Part shown: piece by piece, positions 59,018 through 64,000 of the stretch
How positions within the stretch are numbered: position 1 is the first letter of the stretch
Layout: each line of letters starts with the position of its first letter
From: Halopseudomonas phragmitis
GTDB lineage: Bacteria; Pseudomonadota; Gammaproteobacteria; Pseudomonadales; Pseudomonadaceae
Assembly: GCF_002056295.1 (NCBI RefSeq)
Contig: NZ_CP020100.1
Location: forward strand, 1,511,501-1,575,500
Reading direction: 5' to 3'
Length of the DNA: 64,000 nucleotides
Made by a program: the position numbers and the translations under genes
Notes under the pieces: generated by a model
The model's database searches: none
What the model saw: the letters and a program-made list of their open reading frames with translations, nothing else
Told to the model about the DNA's origin: nothing

Positions 59018-59580
59018 TACAGCCAGAGCCCAAAGCCGCTCCCGGCGAGCAGTTTGCGATGCAGAAAATCGCGGGTGTCCTGCTGATCGCAGGAGTCGTC
59101 GCGTAGCCAGTGAATGAAAGTAGCAATGAACAGCGTACTCAAGGCAATTTCCTGGCCAATGCGGTGTGCATGACTTGCCTCCAGCGCCGCCGCTTCACGG
59201 AACCATTGCACAGTCCGGCTGATTCTCAGCACGCCCGCTGCCTGCAAATGAATGTGCCCGGGTTCTAGCTTGTACAGCAGCATCTGACCAGTCAGTTCCC
59301 GGTAGCCAGCCATCGCATCCAGCCAACAGAGTATTACCTGCTCGATCCGCTCCATGGCCGGCAGTGCCGCCCATTCCGGATTGGGCACCTTGGCCAGCAG
59401 CGTCTGGTCGGCACGGTCGAACCAGGCTTCAACCAGATCGTCCTTTTGCGGGAAATGCCGATAGATCTCGGCCAGGGGGATAGTCAGGGCCTGGGCAATG
59501 TCGTTTAGCGTCAGTTTTTCCCAGCCGCACTGGTTGGCCAGCGTCAGTGCCTGGTCGAGAATCTGCTGCTTGGAAACCAT
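59017..59580 (-). CDS. TetR-family transcriptional regulator
   Basis: This 187-residue protein has a TetR-type helix-turn-helix at residues 5-50 (KQQILDQALTLANQCGWEKLTLNDIAQALTIPLAEIYRHFPQKDDLVEAWFDRA), and a helical ligand-binding domain follows. I start at the ATG at 59580, which has GAGG about 8 bases upstream; a GTG three codons earlier is possible. The gene is coupled to the DUF457-like gene by a one-base overlap. It has some resemblance to the TetR/COQ9 helical fold, but the intact DNA-binding helix favours a regulator. A target is not evident. Confidence 0.84.
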   Translation of the reverse strand: MVSKQQILDQALTLANQCGWEKLTLNDIAQALTIPLAEIYRHFPQKDDLVEAWFDRADQTLLAKVPNPEWAALPAMERIEQVILCWLDAMAGYRELTGQMLLYKLEPGHIHLQAAGVLRISRTVQWFREAAALEASHAHRIGQEIALSTLFIATFIHWLRDDSCDQQDTRDFLHRKLLAGSGFGLWL

Positions 59581-59712
59581 GGCGAGCACCTCGGGACGGT
59601 CTATCCCAACAGTATAGGCGGCTGGCTGTTGGCCGCAGATGAGGATGGCAGCGGGTGCATGTCGCAGGGTGTCGGGCCATAATGGCCGCCGAGCTTTTGG
59701 GGAGTTGTCAGT

Positions 59713-60243
59713 ATGTTTGAGATTCAGCGGTTAGATCCGGAAAACTACCGTCAGCAGACGCGGCGCAGCAGCCTGATTCTGATTGTGATATTTGCCACGC
59801 TGGCGATGCTGCTGGCCAGCCTGTCGGTTCAGTTGTTCGGCGAGCCGGGTGGCAACAATTTTCGCTGGAACCTGGCCGGCATCCTGGCCGGGCTGGCACT
59901 GACCGTCTTACTGGTGCGTGGCTACCTGTACCGGCAACCCTGGATGGCGGCCGCTTTATATGGCTGGCGCCTCAAGCGCAACCTGATGCGTATTACCAAC
60001 GTTATGCATCTGCTCAAGGCTGGCGTGGAACGGGACAATCCGCAGGCTATGAAGCTGTTGCGCTTCTACCATCTGGGGCTGGAGGAAATGCACCGTCTGG
60101 AAGGCAACGCCGAAGGCCTGAGCCAGATGGTGCGGGAAATGGATCAGCACCGGGAGCGGATGGAGAAGCAGGGGCTGGAGGTTGATTTGTGTCGGCTGGA
60201 CGAAGCCTGGATGGACGCGGTGAAAAACGATGTTAGGGAATGA
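59713..60243 (+). CDS. DUF3087-family inner-membrane protein
   Basis: This 176-residue protein looks like the DUF3087 family, known mainly from gammaproteobacteria and uncharacterised. Two membrane helices lie at about residues 20-42 and 54-72. A cytoplasmic helical tail of about 100 residues follows (RITNVMHLLKAGVERDNPQAMKLLRFYHLGLEEMHRLEGNAEGLSQMVREMDQHRERMEKQG). The start follows GGGGAG by 9 bases. It is divergent from the TetR-type regulator, and its 3' end overlaps the binding-protein gene on the other strand by 11 bases. Confidence 0.78.
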   Translation: MFEIQRLDPENYRQQTRRSSLILIVIFATLAMLLASLSVQLFGEPGGNNFRWNLAGILAGLALTVLLVRGYLYRQPWMAAALYGWRLKRNLMRITNVMHLLKAGVERDNPQAMKLLRFYHLGLEEMHRLEGNAEGLSQMVREMDQHRERMEKQGLEVDLCRLDEAWMDAVKNDVRE

Positions 60244-61090
60244 CTGGGTGAGCTCGTTCGGGCGCCAGCAGCACAATGGCGCGACGCTCGCCTAGGTTGA
60301 CCGGCGGCTCGAAGACCTCGGCATAATGCTCGCGGGCCAGGCGTCGGATGAGTCCGCTTCTGGCAGCTTCGCTCAAGGCTGTAAGTAGTAGTTGGTGCAG
60401 CTCGGGCTCTGCGGGCGAGACGTAGAGAATATGGTCCTGTTCATACACCAGGACCAGATGCTGTTCAACGGCCAGGTCCGGGTGGGTTGGCCATTCAGCG
60501 GCGATTTCGTAGGCGGCACGGGGAAGATAGTCGATGCCCCGCGCCTGCGAGGCCACCATGCGGTACAGGCGGCGCCAGTCGCCGTCCAAGGGCTGCACGG
60601 CCAGGCCGTTGGCTTCCCAGATCAGACGATCAGCCCAGGCTTGGCCCATCCCGGCTACCTTGTTCAGTCGAACGAAGTCTTCCAGGCTGTGAACGTTGTC
60701 GTAAGCAGCCTGGGTGCCCTGCGGAATAAACAGGATGCGCTGATTGACCAGGTTGTCGGTCATGCCTATGGCGATGGGCAGCAAGCGCCGATCACGTTCT
60801 TCAGTACGACCCAGAATGGCGGCGCTCAAGGTGCCGTTTTCCAGCATGTATTCCAGGCGGGTCATCGGCAGATTGCCGGCTGCCCTGTGGACGTCAGTAG
60901 CAACCCCTTGGGCCCGCAATGCGTGGGAAAGTACGGCCGCGGTGTAGCCGAACGACTCAGGTGTGCCGGCCAGGCGCAGGGTGAGAGAATGCTCGTGGTC
61001 TGAAATAGCCGGTCCGGAAAAACTCAGGAGCGCCGTCAGGCAGCAAAAGTGCAGCCATCTATATAGTGATGATGCATGCCAGCTGGTCAT
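60233..61090 (-). CDS. Periplasmic solute-binding-like protein, orphan
   Basis: This 285-residue secreted protein has an N-terminal signal (hydrophobic LHFCCLTALLSFSGPAISD) and the general fold of family 3 solute-binding proteins. Readable pieces are LRLAGTPESFGYTAAVLSHALRAQGVATDV, LPMTRLEYMLENGTLSAAILGRTEERDRRLLPI, and GIDYLPRAAYEIAAEW. No permease or ATPase lies nearby, so it is probably an orphan binding or sensor protein. It lies four bases after a 29-codon reading frame on the same strand, which may be a translationally coupled leader. The ligand cannot be read from sequence. Confidence 0.72.
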   Translation of the reverse strand: MTSWHASSLYRWLHFCCLTALLSFSGPAISDHEHSLTLRLAGTPESFGYTAAVLSHALRAQGVATDVHRAAGNLPMTRLEYMLENGTLSAAILGRTEERDRRLLPIAIGMTDNLVNQRILFIPQGTQAAYDNVHSLEDFVRLNKVAGMGQAWADRLIWEANGLAVQPLDGDWRRLYRMVASQARGIDYLPRAAYEIAAEWPTHPDLAVEQHLVLVYEQDHILYVSPAEPELHQLLLTALSEAARSGLIRRLAREHYAEVFEPPVNLGERRAIVLLAPERAHPVIP

Positions 61091-61094
61091 GGTG

Positions 61095-61184
61095 CTAACC
61101 AGCCTTGATGTTGGACTGCTGTTCGGGTGGGCTGAACATTCCCCAGCGATACAAGCACTCGACGGCGGTCTGAATGTTCGTCAT
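61095..61184 (-). CDS. Putative small protein or leader (29 residues)
   Basis: A 29-codon frame with ATG at 61184 and AAAGGA five bases before it ends in TAG four bases before the start of the orphan binding protein. It begins MTNIQTAVECLYRWGMFSPP and is otherwise unremarkable. The tight spacing suggests translational coupling. It could be a leader, a small protein or the remnant of a longer gene's 5' end; its opening vaguely recalls acyl-CoA synthetase N-termini. Confidence 0.4.
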   Translation of the reverse strand: MTNIQTAVECLYRWGMFSPPEQQSNIKAG

Positions 61185-61231
61185 TGCGTCCTTTCGATCC
61201 CTGAACTTTGTTTCGCGAGCAAGAGTATCAG

Positions 61232-61549
61232 TTATGGCGGCGGTTGGGGATGGACCACCCATTCGGGTTCCTCGAACTCGCCAATCAGGCGAATTTCACA
61301 GAATCTGGCTGCTTCACGAATGATTGCCGCGACCTGGGGATTGTGCTGTGACTCCATGGCATCACGGCTGGCTTTGCTGTCCCAGTGGGCGATGGCGATT
61401 AGTGTGCCGGGGTCGCCTAGCTTGCGGTGCAATTCTGTCCCCAGGGCACCGGGTGCCTGCTGAATCAATTCGCTGGCGCGCACCCAGGCCTGGGCGTAGT
61501 CCTCGGCGCGGCAGCCTGGTTTGATGTGTACTTCGAAGATGTATTTCAT
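61232..61549 (-). CDS. Antibiotic biosynthesis monooxygenase (ABM) domain protein
   Basis: This 105-residue cytoplasmic protein is a single ABM-type ferredoxin-like domain, a fold used by small cofactor-free monooxygenases and heme-degrading enzymes. It opens MKYIFEVHIKPGCRAEDYAQAWVRASELIQQAPGALGTELHRKLGDPGTLIAIAHWDSKASRDAMESQ, with the typical LIAIAHWDS strand. The C-terminus is proline-rich. A good GGAGCCTGCA lies before the ATG. Members vary widely in substrate, so only the fold is assigned. It lies upstream of the smORF and binding-protein genes on the same strand, but the gap of 47 bases makes co-transcription uncertain. Confidence 0.8.
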   Translation of the reverse strand: MKYIFEVHIKPGCRAEDYAQAWVRASELIQQAPGALGTELHRKLGDPGTLIAIAHWDSKASRDAMESQHNPQVAAIIREAARFCEIRLIGEFEEPEWVVHPQPPP

Positions 61550-61675
61550 TGCAGGCTCCTGACGCGGCTTTTTGCGTTAGCCTAGACCAAAGGCCGCAGG
61601 TACGACTGATCCGGATTCCAAGCTGCAGGTCCGAAAACCGCTAGCAGGGGGCGTCGGGCTGGCTAGAATGGGGGC

Positions 61676-63175
61676 ATGAAACTCTCTCCAGCGACCTGTT
61701 ATCAGGCGGTTCAGGCCCGGGATGTCCGTTATGACGGGCGCTTCTTCACCTGTGTGAAAAGTACCGGGGTGTACTGCCGACCGATTTGCCCGGCCCGCAC
61801 GCCGCGGCTGGAAAATTGCCTGTTCGTCACCAGTGCGGCGGCGGCGCAGGAGGCGGGGTTTCGCCCCTGTCTGCGTTGCCGCCCGGAAAGCTCGCCGTCA
61901 TCGGCGGCCTGGGCCGGTACCTCGGCGGTAGTATCCCGAGCGCTTGCCCTGATCGAAGCAGGAGCCTTGGATGAAGCCAGCGTTGAGGCATTGGCTGAGC
62001 GGCTGGGGTTGGGCAGTCGACATCTGCGCCGGCTGTTCATGCGTCATCTGGGCGCATCTCCGGTCGCCGTGGCACAGACCCGGCGGGTGTTGCTGGCCAA
62101 GCAACTGATCCACCAAACCCGTCTGCCGATGACGTCGGTGGCCATGGCCAGTGGTTTTGGCAGCGTGCGGCGTTTCAATGAGACCTTCCAGCGCTTGTAT
62201 ATGCGCCCACCCGGGAGCTTGCGGCAACAGGTCGAGGAGTTCGGGCAGTGGTCCGAGTTGTCGCTGTTGCTGGCTTACCGTCCCCCCTATGATTGGGAGG
62301 CCATGCTGGCTTTTTTGCGTCAGCGGGCGTTGCTAGGGGTTGAGCTGGTGGATGCGGACAGCTATCAGCGCAGCATCAGGGTTGGCCGCGAATATGGCTG
62401 GGTCCGGGTCAGGCAGGAGCCTGGGGCTCACGCCTTGCGGGCACATATCTGTGTGTCTGGGCTGCAGGTGCTGCCGCAGGTGATTGACCGTCTGCGCTGT
62501 TTGTTTGACCTCAAGGCCGATCCGCAGGTGATTCGTCAGACCCTGGCGGCTGATCCGGGCTTGGCAGGGCTGCTCGACAAGCGTCCGGGATTGCGTTTGC
62601 CTGGCGGTTGGGAGCCTTTCGAGGTCGCGGTGCGTGCAGTGCTGGGCCAACAGGTTACGGTTGGGGCTGGCGTCAGGCTCGCCCAGAATCTGGTCGAAAG
62701 GTTGGCCGAGCCGGTGCCGGAGGCTTTGCGTCGGCCCGGGATAACGCGGTTTTTTCCTGAGCCGGCGGCTTTCGTAGCGCCGGCACTGAACGGCTTGGGC
62801 ATGCCCGGCGCACGACTGGCGACATTGCTGCATTTGGCTGAGGCTTTTGTCCGCGAGCCCGAATGGTTTGCCCGTCAGGCGGATTTGGAGAGCACCCTTG
62901 AGCGCTGGAGGGCGATACCGGGAATTGGCGACTGGACTGCCCAGTATATTGCTATACGGGCCCTGCAGGAGACCGATGCCATTCCGGCCTCTGATGTCGC
63001 TTTGCAGCGGGCGCTTGGTCAGTCCGGGAAACGTCCCGGGGTGCGTCAGGTGTTGGCCCGGGCTGAGGCCTGGCGCCCGTGGCGGGCCTACGCATTGATG
63101 CATTTGTGGCAGGCTGACGCCGAAGGCAACGCACTGCCCCTAACCGAGGATGATCGACATGCAACTGTGGCTTGA
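61676..63175 (+). CDS. alkA: Ada/AlkA fusion: AraC-type regulator with DNA-3-methyladenine glycosylase II
   Basis: This 499-residue protein has three parts. Residues 1-75 form an Ada-type zinc domain with the four cysteines 34, 38, 65 and 68, one of which can accept methyl groups from phosphotriesters. Residues about 85-185 are an AraC-type DNA-binding domain (LGLGSRHLRRLFMRHLGASPVAVAQTRRVLLAKQLI). Residues about 200-490 form an AlkA glycosylase, with WEPFEVAVRAVLGQQVTV and a helix-hairpin-helix plus catalytic Asp in IPGIGDWTAQYIAIRAL. It both senses and repairs alkylated DNA. The next gene encodes the separate O6-methylguanine enzyme and overlaps its end. Confidence 0.93.
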   Translation: MKLSPATCYQAVQARDVRYDGRFFTCVKSTGVYCRPICPARTPRLENCLFVTSAAAAQEAGFRPCLRCRPESSPSSAAWAGTSAVVSRALALIEAGALDEASVEALAERLGLGSRHLRRLFMRHLGASPVAVAQTRRVLLAKQLIHQTRLPMTSVAMASGFGSVRRFNETFQRLYMRPPGSLRQQVEEFGQWSELSLLLAYRPPYDWEAMLAFLRQRALLGVELVDADSYQRSIRVGREYGWVRVRQEPGAHALRAHICVSGLQVLPQVIDRLRCLFDLKADPQVIRQTLAADPGLAGLLDKRPGLRLPGGWEPFEVAVRAVLGQQVTVGAGVRLAQNLVERLAEPVPEALRRPGITRFFPEPAAFVAPALNGLGMPGARLATLLHLAEAFVREPEWFARQADLESTLERWRAIPGIGDWTAQYIAIRALQETDAIPASDVALQRALGQSGKRPGVRQVLARAEAWRPWRAYALMHLWQADAEGNALPLTEDDRHATVA

Positions 63176-63677
63176 GCGTTTTGACTCCGCGCTGGGTGAG
63201 CTGCAACTGGTCTGCGATGACCAGGGACAACTGCGGGCGCTGGATTTTGAAGACTACCGTGAGCGGATGGAGCGTCTGTTGCGTCTGCACTACCGGGTTT
63301 ACCGGCTTGACCCGGGACCTGCGCCAGACCACGTGAAGCAGGCCTTGCGCGCCTATTTTGCCGGCGAGTTGGAGGCGCTCGATGACATTGTGGTGGCCAC
63401 CGGCGGCACGCCTTTTCAGCAACGGGTGTGGCAGGCGCTGCGTACCATTGCGCCTGGGCGTACGTGTAGCTACGCCGATTTGGCGCGGCTGATTGGCCAG
63501 CCTGGCGCCAGCCGGGCGGTCGGCATGGCCAATGGCGCCAATCCGGTTGCACTGGTTGTGCCCTGTCATCGTGTCATCGGGGCCAACGGGGCGTTGACCG
63601 GATACGGTGGTGGGTTGTGGCGCAAGCACTGGCTGCTTGAGCATGAGAGTGAGCAGCAGCGGCTGATGGGAAGTTAG
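63159..63677 (+). CDS. ogt: Methylated-DNA-protein-cysteine methyltransferase
   Basis: This 172-residue suicide enzyme removes methyl groups from O6-methylguanine in DNA onto its own cysteine. The active-site signature is VVPCHRVIGANGALTGYGGGLWRKHWLLEHE, with Cys in PCHRV. The helix-turn-helix arginine-finger region reads TPFQQRVWQALRTIAPGRTCSYADLARLIGQPGASRAVGMANGANP. The ATG at 63159 has GAGGA 8 bases upstream and is preferred to the ATG at 63150. It overlaps the Ada/AlkA gene by 17 bases, so both should be made together; it supplies the activity lacking in that fusion. Confidence 0.95.
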   Translation: MQLWLERFDSALGELQLVCDDQGQLRALDFEDYRERMERLLRLHYRVYRLDPGPAPDHVKQALRAYFAGELEALDDIVVATGGTPFQQRVWQALRTIAPGRTCSYADLARLIGQPGASRAVGMANGANPVALVVPCHRVIGANGALTGYGGGLWRKHWLLEHESEQQRLMGS

Positions 63678-63688
63678 CGGGCAAAAAG

Positions 63689-63710
63689 AACCCCCGCCAG
63701 GGCGGGGGTT
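63689..63710 (-). terminator. Terminator of glcB on the minus strand
   Basis: AACCCCCGCC and GGCGGGGGTT form a strong stem (63689-63698, 63701-63710). Read on the minus strand it is followed by TTCTTTTTGC, a good T-run, so it ends glcB. It may also slow ogt transcripts from the other side. Confidence 0.88.
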
Positions 63711-63726
63711 CGGGGTCACTCAGCGG

Positions 63727-64000
63727 TTACAGACCGAACTTGGCCTTGAACTCACGGCGACGGCGATGCAGGACCGGCTCGGTGTAGCCGTTGGGCTGCT
63801 TGCAGCCCTCGAGGCACAGCTCGATGGCTGCCTGGAAGGCGACGCTGTCGTCGAAGTTCGGCGCCATTGGCTTGTAGGCCGGATCGCTGGCATTCTGGCG
63901 GTCCACCACCGAGGCCATGCGCTTCATGGTTTCCATCACCTGTTCTTCGCTGCAAATACCGTGACGCAGCCAGTTGGCGATGTGCTGGCTGGAGATGCGC
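63727..64000 (-). CDS. glcB: Malate synthase G, C-terminal part
   Basis: Only the last 90 codons or so of the gene fall in the window; the start lies beyond 64000. Malate synthase G condenses glyoxylate and acetyl-CoA to malate in the glyoxylate bypass or glycolate use. The visible end matches GlcB closely: the reading frame continues to the window edge, with [64 protein letters not shown]. That terminal stretch is diagnostic. A strong minus-strand terminator follows the stop codon. Confidence 0.93.
   Translation of the reverse strand, partial: RISSQHIANWLRHGICSEEQVMETMKRMASVVDRQNASDPAYKPMAPNFDDSVAFQAAIELCLEGCKQPNGYTEPVLHRRRREFKAKFGL

Overview
The window looks like the chromosome of a pseudomonad (Pseudomonadaceae). 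The DNA is GC-rich and genes are tightly packed. Several gene orders match ones known from Pseudomonas: ahcY-metF with an SAH riboswitch, metK preceded by an ArsR/methyltransferase fusion and then tktA-epd-pgk-fba, lldR/lldPD-dld, gcdR/gcdH-gcdG, and trpE/trpGDC. The level of similarity and a Halopseudomonas-like feel are my inference; no search was run. I saw no rRNA, tRNA, CRISPR array, insertion sequence or phage.

Layout. 1-5.5 kb: the end of rpe, gph, then a complete trpE-trpG-trpD-trpC run behind a short tryptophan-rich leader peptide. 5.6-6.8 kb: cytochrome b561 and YceI. 6.9-10.6 kb: a siderophore-type ABC importer behind a probable Fur box. 10.7-14.4 kb: glutarate catabolism (gcdR, gcdH, gcdG). 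14.5-15.2 kb: a tandem universal stress protein. 15.4-22.1 kb: the lactate system (lldR divergent from lldP-lldD-dld) with three look-alike operators. 22.1-24.8 kb: a four-gene phospholipid operon on the minus strand. 25-27.5 kb: two small secreted proteins and the helicase RhlE.

27.6-33.1 kb is the activated-methyl cycle: metF and ahcY under an SAH riboswitch, then metK in one operon with an ArsR-type regulator fused to a methyltransferase, which has a perfect 13-bp-arm operator upstream. 33.3-38.9 kb holds central carbon genes tktA, epd, pgk and fba. 39-51 kb mixes small unknowns, a PQQ-type sugar dehydrogenase, three diguanylate cyclases (all with an apparent I-site), a CheC-like response regulator, an SLC13 transporter, DbpA, alanine dehydrogenase and a DksA-like protein. 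51-64 kb carries an acyltransferase, an Lnt-like protein, a YebC-family protein, a lipase-like lipoprotein, several uncharacterised genes, an Ada/AlkA fusion with a separate methyltransferase, and the end of glcB.

The most unusual signal is non-coding. Two 98-nt elements, 30121-30218 and 36475-36572, have the same architecture: a 22-bp outer stem enclosing two hairpins with TCCC loops. The paired positions differ between copies but change together, so the fold is conserved while the sequence is not. A separate family of short intergenic repeats (core CGTCATTGCGA...GCAATCCA) is scattered through the window.
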